Assembly (NCBI RefSeq): GCF_020404765.1
Contig: NZ_JAIVEM010000097.1
Span: 124,001 to 188,000, forward strand
DNA: 64,000 nucleotides
Direction of reading: 5' to 3'
DNA from: Paenibacillus sp. BJ-4
Lineage (GTDB): Bacteria > Bacillota > Bacilli > Paenibacillales > Paenibacillaceae
Part shown: positions 17,192-27,636 of the stretch, in pieces
Layout of the letters: each line of letters opens with the position of its first letter
How positions within the stretch are numbered: the stretch's first letter is position 1
Made by a program: the position numbers and the translations under genes
Notes under the pieces: generated by a model
Database searches by the model: none
Told to the model about the DNA's origin: nothing
Seen by the model: only the letters and a program-made list of their open reading frames with translations

Positions 17192-18979
17192 TTGTTTACA
17201 ACCTGGAAACAATGGCTCTGGTATGACTGGTTATTGCTTTGTATACGTTTTGTCATCTGGGTTTCATTGATGATAACTACTATCCAACACCAAGACCATT
17301 TAACTGTGCCCCTTTGGATCATCGTTCTTTGGGAAATTGCCGCATTTTCAATACCTTGGATTTGTTTAATGTTCAGTTATCGCTACTATCTGCTTACTGA
17401 GATGGTTTTGTTTGGCGGAGTGTGCTTCTACTTAACCTTATTATTTCCGGCGGCATATCTTGCATTTTTAATGCCAACTTTCATGATCGCGGCAAATAGT
17501 GCTCATAAATCATTCCGTTGGTCGGGTTCTATCACAGTTGTTTTGTTTCCATTGCTCATTGCAATATTTTCCCCAGGAACAGATCTATGGGCGATTATCC
17601 CACTCGGTCTGGCTTTTGCGATGGGATTTTCCTTTCACTTACTAGCTTCTAATTACCGCCAAAATGAAATTATACGCAATCAGAAGCTTGTGCTGGAACA
17701 GTACCTATCTCAGATTGAGCAGATTACTTTGTTAGAGGAGCGCGATAGACTTTCCAAAGATTTGCATGATACGATGGGGCATTCCTATACCTCGATCATT
17801 ATGGGGTTGGAAATATTGCGTACGGAATTAGCAACAAAAGATGGGGAGCAGAAAATCGACACATTATTGCAATTAGCCCGTAACAGTATGGAGGAAGTGA
17901 GAGCCTATTTGCATCAAATAGATTCACCACAAGAATCGCTTCCCTTGACTGTTACTTTGCAACAATTAGCAGAGGAGTTCCAGAAACATGCAAAAGTAAA
18001 TGTACGCACTCGAATAATAGGGGAAGAGTACATGGTCTCCAAACAAGCGAAAATGACGCTTTATCGGAGCTTGCAGGAATCGCTGACTAATGCCGTGCGC
18101 CACGGACAATCCACCGAAATCATTGTGTCACTGCATTTTGAGCCGCAACAGACGAGATTGGATGTGCAGGATAATGGCGGCGGAGTGGAGGAGTGGAAGG
18201 ATGGCTTCGGATTAACTGCAATGAAAGAACGTGCGACACAGTTACAAGGGAGAGTCACTGTATACTCCGAAAAAGGTGAAGGGACGTTCATCTCATGTGT
18301 GTTACCCAGACTTGTACAATTGTCCGATGAACGAATCCGCTTGTGTATCGTCGATGATCATTCGTTTATCCGAGACAGTCTCCATACAATCTTGGACGGA
18401 CAGGAGGACTTGCAGGTAGTGGGGGTGGCTGAAGATGGGGAGCAAGCTGTGGAATTGTGCAGAAGCCTGAATCCGGATTTGATATTAATGGATTTGGAGA
18501 TGCCCAATCAGGATGGGATTCGTGCGACCCAAATAATTAAGGAAACATGGCCTGACATTCGCGTCCTCATCCTGTCAACGTTTCAGGATACAGAGAGGGC
18601 GAAGGAAATCATGCGAAGCGGCGCTGACGGCTATTTGCTGAAATCCATAGAATCGCGTGAACTGGCTGAAACGATTCGCCTCGTCTATCGGGGAGGCACG
18701 GTAATAAACCAAGATTTGTTCCATAAAATGTGGGACGAAAATGATGAAGAAGAGTCAGTCGGACCATGGTCAGATGGAGAAGAGTATGGCTTAACGAAAC
18801 GCGAACTAGAGGTTTTGAATCTTTTGTCTCAAGGAAACCGTTATAAAACAATTTCTGAGAAACTTTACCTATCCAACGGCACCGTAAGAAATTACGCTTC
18901 CACTCTCTATGACAAGCTGGGAGTCAATAATCGAGAAGAAGCCGTGCAAAAAGCAAGAGATGCCGGATTACTTTTGTAA
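17192..18979 (+). CDS. Fused histidine kinase-response regulator with DNA-binding domain
   Basis: One 595-residue polypeptide holds a complete two-component system. Residues 1-150 have five to six membrane helices. A HisKA_3 domain follows with KDLHDTMGHS (H192), then an ATPase domain (DNGGG near 328, GFGLTAMKERA near 339). At about 382 a receiver domain begins (IVDDHSF) with phospho-acceptor D434 in ILMDLEMPNQDG, and a LuxR/NarL helix-turn-helix occupies about 534-595. Normally the kinase and regulator are separate. The regulator output here would be membrane-tethered unless the protein is cleaved. The start is TTG 17192 after GAGGTGA, coupled to the sensor gene. Neighbours suggest no target. 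Confidence 0.88.
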   Translation: MFTTWKQWLWYDWLLLCIRFVIWVSLMITTIQHQDHLTVPLWIIVLWEIAAFSIPWICLMFSYRYYLLTEMVLFGGVCFYLTLLFPAAYLAFLMPTFMIAANSAHKSFRWSGSITVVLFPLLIAIFSPGTDLWAIIPLGLAFAMGFSFHLLASNYRQNEIIRNQKLVLEQYLSQIEQITLLEERDRLSKDLHDTMGHSYTSIIMGLEILRTELATKDGEQKIDTLLQLARNSMEEVRAYLHQIDSPQESLPLTVTLQQLAEEFQKHAKVNVRTRIIGEEYMVSKQAKMTLYRSLQESLTNAVRHGQSTEIIVSLHFEPQQTRLDVQDNGGGVEEWKDGFGLTAMKERATQLQGRVTVYSEKGEGTFISCVLPRLVQLSDERIRLCIVDDHSFIRDSLHTILDGQEDLQVVGVAEDGEQAVELCRSLNPDLILMDLEMPNQDGIRATQIIKETWPDIRVLILSTFQDTERAKEIMRSGADGYLLKSIESRELAETIRLVYRGGTVINQDLFHKMWDENDEEESVGPWSDGEEYGLTKRELEVLNLLSQGNRYKTISEKLYLSNGTVRNYASTLYDKLGVNNREEAVQKARDAGLLL

Positions 18980-19010
18980 GAACTGTTTAAGTCCAAGATA
19001 AATGGACAAG

Positions 19011-19037
19011 AAAAGGGCGCCCCTTTGAGGGGGCGCC
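19011..19037 (-). terminator. Terminator of the neutral protease gene
   Basis: GC-rich stem (19016-19023 with 19030-19037), with a T-run on the minus strand. The adjoining CATACATAAGGGGGGAGG is repeated in diverged form beside the protease remnant at 14781-14830. Confidence 0.8.
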
Positions 19038-19167
19038 ATACATAAGGGGGGAGGGGTGCAGACTTGTACACTGCACCCCTAATTCGTCCTTTGCATGCGT
19101 AGGCAGTTGACAGTTGTACAACGACCAAGATCTATGGACGAGGATATTGAGGGGATCGTTATCTGAT

Positions 19168-20955
<1,788 letters not shown>

Positions 20956-21517
20956 TCACTCTCCCCGATTAGTGTCAGGATGAATCATCCTGTATTGATT
21001 AGGCATTACGCCAATGAGGTAAGTCGTGTTGTCGTCTGGAACATGAAGAAAATGGAACCTGAAGAAAAATACCGAAGTGTGTTTTCCATGAAGTTTTTCA
21101 TGAAGCGTGAGTAAAAAGAGGGGACTGCAGGTGAAGAAATAGCTTAAAAGGCGACAAACTCCTCCTTTCCTGTCGTTTATTAGCAGTGGAATAATAGTGG
21201 ATAATGGAAAAAAGTTGCCCTATGCAAAAAAAACAAATGTTGATTTTTTGAACTCCCATCATCTGGCTCTGATATTAGCACAGAGAATGACGGACGAGAA
21301 GATCTATGTCACAAATTTATCCAAAATGATTCTTTAGACCCTAATAACTGATTTATTTAATAGGATTAATTAGTTTTGTAAAATAAAGTCGAAAATTGCT
21401 TTGTCGAATAGACTCCACGCTTGCCGTTACACACGGTATTTGGACCGCATAGGTTATGTTGAACTGTCCTAATCACGCTGTCCATCTATACAGCTATAAG
21501 GGAGGTGAGACGGGAGC
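20956..21517. other. Divergent intergenic region, protease / glycosylation island
   Basis: About 560 bp of AT-rich DNA without a convincing gene. It should hold the protease promoter and its regulator sites (exoprotease promoters are often complex), but I could not fix clear hexamers on that strand. A near-direct repeat, CATGAAGTTTTTCATGAAG, occurs near 21087-21105. A SigK-like promoter pointing right is listed separately. Confidence 0.5.
21429..21456 (+). promoter_or_regulatory. Possible SigK promoter of the glycosylation island
   Basis: CATAGGTTA (21448-21456) matches the SigK -10 pattern CATANNNTA. ACACAC lies upstream, giving AC at a spacing of 15 or 17 bp. It sits 62 bp before the first glycosyltransferase gene. 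SigK acts in the mother cell late in sporulation and drives spore-surface genes such as cge. The motif is short, so support is modest. Confidence 0.35.
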
Positions 21518-22456
21518 ATGAGGAAGCAGAGAAGAGCTGGATTTAAGCTCAATCGCAGGCGGTATACCAGCGCCAATCGTTACTCAAAGTTGTGGCTGCC
21601 AGTAAGAGTGCCCAAGCTGAATATGAACCCAATAAGTCCTGTCATTGGGAAGGAAACGGGTGCGGAAAAAGGCGCACAGACAGGTGAGGAGCGGCCGTCC
21701 GAACCGTCAGCGAGTGGAAAATTGCTTGTATCTGTCATTATTCCGGCCATGAATGAGCAAAAAACGATCGGAGCTGTTATTCGTGAGGCACGACGTGTCC
21801 ATCCACATACTGAGGTTATCGTGGTCGAGAACGGATCAAGCGACAGGACGGCGAAGGTGGCACTAGCGGCGGGGGCGCGTGTTATTTCCTTCCCGGAACC
21901 GCTGGGACATGATGTGGGCCGTCGGATTGGAGCGGAGGCGGCTTCCGGACAGGTACTGCTTTTTCTGGATGGCGATATCGTCATTCCCTACGTAAGACTC
22001 CGACCGTTCATACAGGCCATATGCGCAGGAGCGGATATTGTGCTGAATGATTACCATGGACCCGTGAATCATACGTCGGTACATCCTGTAGTTGATGCAA
22101 AGCATGTATTGAATATTTTGTCGAACCGTGCTGATTTAGGAGGGGCATCCATGACGGCTATTCCACATGCCATAAGTCAAAGGGCCTTGAAAAAAATAGG
22201 TCTAAAGTCATTGGAGAAGCCTCCTTTATTTCAAGCTATGTCCATCGTCTCCGGGTTGCGAGTGGTGACCGTATATGGAATAGCTGTCGGTAGAATGAAT
22301 GCGACACGCAAAAAACAGAACGGCAAGGACCCGCTGGTGGATGTGATTGTACAGGATCACCTGGATGCTATTTCCTGGATTACATCACATTTGGGAACCC
22401 GTGCGGGATTTATCGATTTGGGGCGCAAACGGATCAGAGACGAGGTGAAACCGTGA
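21518..22456 (+). CDS. Family 2 glycosyltransferase with basic N-terminal tail (first paralogue)
   Basis: 312 residues. Residues 1-70 are rich in Arg, Lys and Ser and probably disordered. A GT-A domain starts at VSVIIPAMNE (about residue 73), with VVENGSSDRT for nucleotide binding and the D-x-D motif in LFLDGDI. GHDVGRRIGAEAA is shared with the next gene. The enzyme would transfer a sugar from a nucleotide donor in the cytoplasm. It is the first gene of the island, starts after GGGAGGTG, and overlaps the next gene by 4 bp. The resemblance to that gene indicates an old duplication. Confidence 0.85.
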   Translation: MRKQRRAGFKLNRRRYTSANRYSKLWLPVRVPKLNMNPISPVIGKETGAEKGAQTGEERPSEPSASGKLLVSVIIPAMNEQKTIGAVIREARRVHPHTEVIVVENGSSDRTAKVALAAGARVISFPEPLGHDVGRRIGAEAASGQVLLFLDGDIVIPYVRLRPFIQAICAGADIVLNDYHGPVNHTSVHPVVDAKHVLNILSNRADLGGASMTAIPHAISQRALKKIGLKSLEKPPLFQAMSIVSGLRVVTVYGIAVGRMNATRKKQNGKDPLVDVIVQDHLDAISWITSHLGTRAGFIDLGRKRIRDEVKP

Positions 22457-23388
22457 GCAGAGAGTATCGCAGAGGGAAACGTGACGATCCAAGTTGGGGG
22501 AGCAGACGTGTACAGCGAAGACATGGATCGACCCATTCAATGCACAGCCGCAGGGTAAGGAAACCCGCACCCCGGGGAAAGGGAACGACCGAAGCGAATC
22601 TGTCTGAGGTACAAAAAGTTCCTGAGGACATTCTGCTGCAGGGAACAGCAGCAGCCGTGGTTAGTGCCTGCAATGAGGAGTCGACCATTGACCGGGTACT
22701 GGGCGAGCTGGAAAAACTTCCGCTTAAGGACATCATTGTCGTTTTGAACGGCTGTACGGACGGCACGCGCTCCATTGTAGCGAAGCATCATCCTGGCGTG
22801 ACTCTCATCCACATGCCGGATCGGCTTGGGCATGATGTCGGGCGTGCTGTAGGCGCGCGTATGACGCAGGCTGATATCGTGCTGTTTGTGGACGGAGATT
22901 TGCCGATTCCAGCGTCTGATTTGCTGCCTTTTCTCCACGCGGTTGATCAGGGAACGGATGTGGCGCTTAACGATCTGGGCAAACATTTACCGCCCTATGC
23001 CCAGCAGGACAGCGTAACACGGTGTAAAGGGTTCCTGAACCGCATACTGCGCAGGCCGGATCTTGGAGCAAGCTCATTGACCGCTGTGCCGCACGCCTTG
23101 TCACGACGCTCGCTGGATCTGCTTGGTCCGGCCATGCTCGCTGTCCCGCCAAAGGCCCATGCTATGGCGGTGCTGCACGGCATGATGGTGGCAGCCGTAC
23201 ACGCTGTCGACGTCATTAAAACGAACCGCAAGCGAACCTTCAATACCGGCAAAGGAAACGTTATGGAGCAATTGATCGTTGGCGATCATGCGGAGGCACT
23301 GACGGCGGTGTTTCAGGTAGCGGGTACTTCCCCGTTCGGCCCCGTTCCCACACGGATAGACGTTGCCAAAGGGAGGAATGCACGATGA
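22453..23388 (+). CDS. Family 2 glycosyltransferase with basic N-terminal tail (second paralogue)
   Basis: 311 residues, GTG start overlapping the previous stop. The first 45 residues are very rich in Arg, His and Ser. The GT-A core begins near 65 (AAVVSACNEESTID), followed by VVLNGCTDGT, GHDVGRAVGARM and the D-x-D in LFVDGDLPIP. It is clearly paralogous to the preceding gene, sharing the GHDVGR and DLGASSLTAVPHA segments. It is translationally coupled on both sides (4-bp overlaps). The donor sugar is unknown. Confidence 0.85.
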   Translation: MSREYRRGKRDDPSWGSRRVQRRHGSTHSMHSRRVRKPAPRGKGTTEANLSEVQKVPEDILLQGTAAAVVSACNEESTIDRVLGELEKLPLKDIIVVLNGCTDGTRSIVAKHHPGVTLIHMPDRLGHDVGRAVGARMTQADIVLFVDGDLPIPASDLLPFLHAVDQGTDVALNDLGKHLPPYAQQDSVTRCKGFLNRILRRPDLGASSLTAVPHALSRRSLDLLGPAMLAVPPKAHAMAVLHGMMVAAVHAVDVIKTNRKRTFNTGKGNVMEQLIVGDHAEALTAVFQVAGTSPFGPVPTRIDVAKGRNAR

Positions 23389-24185
23389 GCGTGACGAGCA
23401 TTATTATCCCGACTTATAATGGTCTGCATCTGCTAAAGCCGTGTATTGAGGCGATTCGGACACATACGCTGGATGTACCTTATGAAATCATTGTAGTAGA
23501 TAACGCTTCGAATGACGGTACGGATGCTTTTTGTGCAGCCGAGCGGCTGATCAGCGTACGTCTCCCCGAAAACCGGGGGTTTCCGGCAGCTTGTAATACG
23601 GGGTTTCGTCTGGCTAGGGGTGACCAGCTCCTCATATTGAACAATGATGTGACGGTTACGCGCGGGTGGCTATCCAATATGCTGGCTGCATTGCAGAGCG
23701 AAAGCACGGTGGGACTGGTGGGCCCGGTGACCAATTATGTCAGCGGTATTCAGCAGGTTCACGGATTGGCAGGGGATTTAGCCAGTTGCCTACGGTTTGC
23801 GGAGCAAAATAATATAAGTAATCCGTCTAGATGGCAGGAGGTCAAGCGGTTGGTCGGATTTTGTATGCTGTTCCGGCGTGAGCTGGTGGAACGGATCGGA
23901 TTGCTTGATGAACGGTTTAGTCCCGGACATTATGAGGATGACGATTATTGTCTGCGGGCACGCGTGCATGGCTATAAGCTGCTGATGTGTAATGACTGTT
24001 TTGTTTATCACCAGGGAAATGCAAGCTTCTCACGCGCGGAAACTTCCTGGATCGAAGAGCTGATCGAGCGGAACTATCGTTTGTTCATAGAGAAATGGAG
24101 CATAGATCCCAGAATGTTCATCGAAACTGGTGACGTTGGGGATTCATGCGCCGAACATGCTGTCGAAGGAGGAGGGAAGATATGA
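23385..24185 (+). CDS. Family 2 glycosyltransferase
   Basis: 266 residues, a compact GT-A enzyme without extra tails. VTSIIIPTYNG opens the fold, VVDNASNDGT is the nucleotide-binding turn, LILNNDV is the D-x-D-like motif (NND), and GLLDERFSPGHYEDDDYCLR is typical of rhamnosyl/GT2 transferases. It overlaps the previous gene (ATGA) and the nucleotidyltransferase gene that follows (4 bp). This arrangement suggests that the sugar activated next door is used by these transferases. Confidence 0.87.
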   Translation: MSVTSIIIPTYNGLHLLKPCIEAIRTHTLDVPYEIIVVDNASNDGTDAFCAAERLISVRLPENRGFPAACNTGFRLARGDQLLILNNDVTVTRGWLSNMLAALQSESTVGLVGPVTNYVSGIQQVHGLAGDLASCLRFAEQNNISNPSRWQEVKRLVGFCMLFRRELVERIGLLDERFSPGHYEDDDYCLRARVHGYKLLMCNDCFVYHQGNASFSRAETSWIEELIERNYRLFIEKWSIDPRMFIETGDVGDSCAEHAVEGGGKI

Positions 24186-24913
24186 AAGGGGTTATTCTCG
24201 CAGGAGGGACCGGATCGCGCCTTCACCCGTTGACTTCATTACTCAACAAGCATCTGCTTCCGGTCGGCAAATATCCCATGATTGTGTATGGTATCGAAAG
24301 ACTGCGACAGGCTGGAATCACCGATATGCTCCTCATTATTGGCAAACAATCGGCCGGACTGTACACCGATTTCTTGGGCAGCGGCAGCGATTATGGTGTC
24401 CAATTGACGTACCGGATTCAAGAAAAGGCGGGCGGCATTGCGGAAGCCCTCGAACTGGCGAGGAGCTATATGCAGTCGGAAGAAAAATTCACTGTTTTGC
24501 TAGGTGATAATTTGTTCAAGGAGGACCTGGGACCTGTCATCGAGCGCTTCAAGCAACAGCCTCCGGGGAGCGCCAGAGTGTTGTTGAAAAAGGTGGCAGA
24601 TGCTCGTCGTTACGGAGTACCGGTGTTTGATCCCGAGCGGCCGGAGAGCATTATAAGGATTGAAGAAAAGCCGCAGAATCCCCAATCCCAATATTGCGTT
24701 ACTGGTATCTACATGTACGATACTGCCGTGTTCGATAAGATCCGGCAAATTAAGCCTTCGGCACGCGGTGAGCTTGAGATCACGGATGTTAACAGCTGTT
24801 ATGCCGCTGAGGGCAAGTTGGAATATGATATTTTACGGCGATACTGGAGCGATGCAGGAACCTTTGATTCCCTGCAGGAGGCAGGAGTAAAAATGAAGGG
24901 GCTTCTGCCCTGA
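24182..24913 (+). CDS. Short-form sugar-1-phosphate nucleotidyltransferase (SpsI/RmlA-like)
   Basis: 243 residues. It would couple a sugar 1-phosphate with dTTP (or another NTP) to give a nucleotide sugar. The signature GGTGSRLHPLT is at residues 8-18, followed by NKHLLPVGKYPMI, LLGDNLF, IEEKPQNP and a C-terminal YWSDAGTFDSL. It is about 50 residues shorter than RmlA, like the spore-coat polysaccharide protein SpsI. The start at 24182 has GGAGG upstream. The open frame before it overlaps the previous gene and is not used. No rmlBCD set follows, so the sugar may be glucose itself or modified elsewhere. Confidence 0.88.
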   Translation: MKGVILAGGTGSRLHPLTSLLNKHLLPVGKYPMIVYGIERLRQAGITDMLLIIGKQSAGLYTDFLGSGSDYGVQLTYRIQEKAGGIAEALELARSYMQSEEKFTVLLGDNLFKEDLGPVIERFKQQPPGSARVLLKKVADARRYGVPVFDPERPESIIRIEEKPQNPQSQYCVTGIYMYDTAVFDKIRQIKPSARGELEITDVNSCYAAEGKLEYDILRRYWSDAGTFDSLQEAGVKMKGLLP

Positions 24914-24985
24914 CTCAAATGAAACACCATCCGGCCGGGCCAGGCATATAGTATAGGCATAATGCCACCCGGAGGAGTGAACGGC

Positions 24986-26446
24986 ATGAAACGCCTGAGT
25001 ATACAAAGGAAACACAGCAAGCGGCTCGGTAAGAAAGGCTATTGGGCAGGACATAAAAGGGGCCAGGAGCAGGGTTGCAGGTTGGGCCAGGCTTCGTTCG
25101 GCAAGGTTTTTGAAGGCGTCAGCATTATCATTCCGTCCTGCAATCAGCTTCATCAGCTTCGAGCATGTATTCACTGTATTGAGGAGCATACGATCCATCC
25201 TCATGAAATTATTGTGGTGGACTACGGCTCGACGGACGGGACACGCACCTATTTGCTCCGTAAAAGCATCGCTGTGCGTTATGCGCTGCTAAAAAAGGAT
25301 GTTCGTATGCTGGGCAGTCTGAATCAGGGGCTGATGATGGCCAAAGGCACGACCATTGCGGTACTGGACCCACATGTCATGGTGACCCCCGGCTGGCTGG
25401 ATCGTTTGCTGGAGTGTTTGTACAGCGATCCGCGGATGGGGGTCGTCGGGCCTGTAACGAATGGACCATTCGGAGAGCAGCAGATTGAGGTTCCTTATAT
25501 AAATGAAAATGAAGCATATCCATTTGCCTTGACCTACAATATTTCCAACCCGGCCGCATGGCGAGAAACCGAGAGCCTGGCCGGATTTTGTTTACTGCTG
25601 CGCAGAGAAACACTGGAAAAAACGGGGTACTGGGACGAAGGCTGTCACAGTGGTCAGGAGGCCACTGCAGATTGGCTGCTGCGTGTTCGCTTGCTGGGGA
25701 TACGTATGGCAATTGCCGGAGATGCTTTTATCCACTACGCAGAAAGTGATCGGGATACGGCTTATCGTTTTCCCCAGATGACCGTAAAAAACGGTCCAAT
25801 GGAGGAGAGTAGCCAGAACCGATCCTTTTTTGTCCAAAAGTGGGGGGACATCAATAAGCTGCTTTCCAGTCAGAAACTCGCTGCAGCAGAGCCGGACGGA
25901 CAGGTATCATCCAGCAAGGAAAGACATGTGTCAGCGGCAAGCTTTTATCCCGTCGGAGTGCTCGTCCAAGGACCATCCGGTGCCGTATTTCGGTTAGAGC
26001 GGGGAGGAAGGCGCTTTCTGGATGGAGTTCGTGCTGCGGGAGGAGAATACGTGACCCCTGTTAGAATATCCCAGATAGATCTGTTGGCACTTCCTCGGGT
26101 ACCGAAGCTGGAGGCCACGGTTTCCGGTGGCGTGGAAGCACCTGTGGCTGTATCAACAGAAGAGTCCATTCCTGTGCTGGCAGCTTCCGAATTGGAGAAC
26201 ATGTCCATGTTCCCCACGCTTAATACCCCGGCTCAATGCAAGCAATGGATTGAGGTGCTGTATGCCGAAGGCAGTCAACTGTATCAAATCGGAGACGGTT
26301 GGAAAAGGCCGTTCCTTACTTCCTATGCAGCCATGATCTGGCGGGCGGCTGACTACCGAATTCGATTGTTGTCCCCCGGAGATTTGTCCATTTTGGTGGA
26401 GGAGCAGCCCATTATTGCGCCACCTGTGCTGCAGGGGCATCTGTAA
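24986..26446 (+). CDS. Family 2 glycosyltransferase with GxxxG-type N-terminus and C-terminal extension
   Basis: About 486 residues. Residues 1-45 are basic and contain the period-4 glycine run GYWAGHKRGQEQGCRLG. The GT-A core (about 45-290) has VSIIIPSCNQ, VVDYGSTDGT and VLDPHVM in place of a canonical D-x-D. The last 190 residues are an unusual extension. One part (GVLVQGPSGAVFRLERGGRR) looks like the short repeats of surface-binding proteins. ATG 24986 follows GGAGGAG; an earlier ATG at 24962 has no site. The weak D-x-D makes catalytic activity uncertain. Confidence 0.8.
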   Translation: MKRLSIQRKHSKRLGKKGYWAGHKRGQEQGCRLGQASFGKVFEGVSIIIPSCNQLHQLRACIHCIEEHTIHPHEIIVVDYGSTDGTRTYLLRKSIAVRYALLKKDVRMLGSLNQGLMMAKGTTIAVLDPHVMVTPGWLDRLLECLYSDPRMGVVGPVTNGPFGEQQIEVPYINENEAYPFALTYNISNPAAWRETESLAGFCLLLRRETLEKTGYWDEGCHSGQEATADWLLRVRLLGIRMAIAGDAFIHYAESDRDTAYRFPQMTVKNGPMEESSQNRSFFVQKWGDINKLLSSQKLAAAEPDGQVSSSKERHVSAASFYPVGVLVQGPSGAVFRLERGGRRFLDGVRAAGGEYVTPVRISQIDLLALPRVPKLEATVSGGVEAPVAVSTEESIPVLAASELENMSMFPTLNTPAQCKQWIEVLYAEGSQLYQIGDGWKRPFLTSYAAMIWRAADYRIRLLSPGDLSILVEEQPIIAPPVLQGHL

Positions 26447-26468
26447 TGATCGGAATAGGCGCTTTTAG

Positions 26469-26537
26469 GCGGAACCGACTACTCGCTGCGGCATACGCTG
26501 TAGTAGCGGAAAGCCCGTAGTTATTCGTGGGTTCCGC
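26469..26537 (+). other. Structured leader before the small helical protein genes
   Basis: GCGGAACC (26469-26476) pairs with GGTTCCGC (26530-26537) and encloses two smaller hairpins, ACTAC/GTAGT and CCC/GGG. The result is a possible three-way junction ending 16 nt before the AAAGGAGGGG ribosome site. A SigK-like element (AC-N16-CATACGCTG) also falls in this span. Either a leader RNA or simply promoter DNA could explain it. Confidence 0.35.
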
Positions 26538-26564
26538 AAGGCGGAGCACATAAAGGAGGGGCTT

Positions 26565-26852
26565 ATGCATAACGAGGTAGATGATTTGCTAATTCATATT
26601 TCGCACTCGCAGCAGCAAATGTCAAGGCTGTTGGATGCGGAACGACAGGTGGTCGTGCGTATGGCACAGATCATACATGAACTGCCGGATGAGGAGCCGC
26701 GTTTTGACGGAATTCCGGGCATTCTGGAAAGCTCGGGACAAGTAAACAAAAGCATTGTTGCCTACTTGAACGGTATTGCCGATCTTCAGGAAGCAATGGC
26801 TGAAATGCTCGTTCGTGTCGTGAAAGAGACGGCATACCCGGAAGAGGAGTAA
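26565..26852 (+). CDS. Small helical protein A, unknown function
   Basis: 95 residues, acidic, predicted mostly alpha-helical with two amphipathic stretches (about 8-40 and 55-90) and no membrane segment. I recognise no family. Its pattern (helix with Q-x-x-x-S-x-x-L-x-A, a loop, then a second helix with L-x-x-x-x-x-x-Q/E-x-x-M) is shared with the next two genes, so the three look like diverged copies. AAAGGAGGGG precedes the ATG. The position inside a glycosylation island suggests a scaffold or a small spore-surface protein (inference). Confidence 0.7.
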   Translation: MHNEVDDLLIHISHSQQQMSRLLDAERQVVVRMAQIIHELPDEEPRFDGIPGILESSGQVNKSIVAYLNGIADLQEAMAEMLVRVVKETAYPEEE

Positions 26853-26881
26853 CGTACCAACCGAGGGTAGGGAGTGAACAC

Positions 26882-27214
26882 ATGAGTAGGGAAAAAGCAA
26901 TGATTCATATGCTGGATGCAGCTTCCAAAATGCAACGGAACGTGTCCATGATCCTGGAGGCCAAGGCGGTCGAAGCCGAAAAGATGCGTAATTGGGCGCT
27001 GAACCATCTGGAGCCCAACGCATTTGATACCGATGAAGAGCAACTGGGACGGCCACTGGAAGTTCACGAGCAGATGGTGGAAATGTTGGAGGGACTAACC
27101 CGCCTTCAGACTGGACTTTGCAGCAATCTCAAGGCATTGCTGGATCAGAATGAAGAGCAGGGTGGCGGAATGGAAGGGATGATGGGAGGAATGGGCTCGG
27201 GGGATATGAGCTAA
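26882..27214 (+). CDS. Small helical protein B, unknown function
   Basis: 110 residues, helical, with the same two-helix pattern as the preceding gene (MLDAASKMQRNVSMILEAKA, then VEMLEGLTRLQTGLCSNLK). The tail is rich in Gly and Met (GGGMEGMMGGMGSGDMS). No recognisable domain, signal peptide or membrane helix. GAGGGTAGGGAG lies upstream of the ATG. Its stop overlaps the ATG of the next gene (TAATG), so all three are probably co-translated. Confidence 0.68.
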   Translation: MSREKAMIHMLDAASKMQRNVSMILEAKAVEAEKMRNWALNHLEPNAFDTDEEQLGRPLEVHEQMVEMLEGLTRLQTGLCSNLKALLDQNEEQGGGMEGMMGGMGSGDMS

Positions 27215-27636
27215 TGAGCATGAGGCGTGAACGTGAGATCAAGCTGGATATGCTGGAGTCTATTGCTGCCAGCCAGCACGCCGTCGCCCGGATGCTGAGC
27301 AGTCTTGCGGACTTAACGCCCCATGCGGATATGTCAGCTACCCGTCTGGAGGAAACCATTCGGATACTCAGCAACTACCAGGGAAAAATCACGCAAATGC
27401 TGGCAGGTATTCCATTAAGACGTCAGGTATATGGGAAACCGACGCAACCATGGCTCCATATCCCTGTTCAAAAAAATGAAGCCATTACGAGAAAACTAAG
27501 GAGGAATGAACATGAGTATAAGGTGGGAACGCATCACTCGGAGCAAAGCCCGCAAAAGACGCAGAGATGCCCGGCGTTCCAGCATTCGCAGATTAAAACG
27601 GAGAAGAAGACGTCTGCTTGCTCTAAGACGCCGTAG
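27214..27636 (+). CDS. Small helical protein C, unknown function
   Basis: 140 codons. Residues 1-70 repeat the theme of the two genes before it (MLESIAASQHAVARMLSS, then ETIRILSNYQGKITQMLAG). The last 42 residues overlap, in another frame, the start of the arginine-rich gene at 27512. They have odd composition (many Gln, Thr, Lys, Ser), so they may simply be read-through to the next available stop. I can assign no function. Start overlap with gene B implies translational coupling. Confidence 0.6.
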   Translation: MSMRREREIKLDMLESIAASQHAVARMLSSLADLTPHADMSATRLEETIRILSNYQGKITQMLAGIPLRRQVYGKPTQPWLHIPVQKNEAITRKLRRNEHEYKVGTHHSEQSPQKTQRCPAFQHSQIKTEKKTSACSKTP

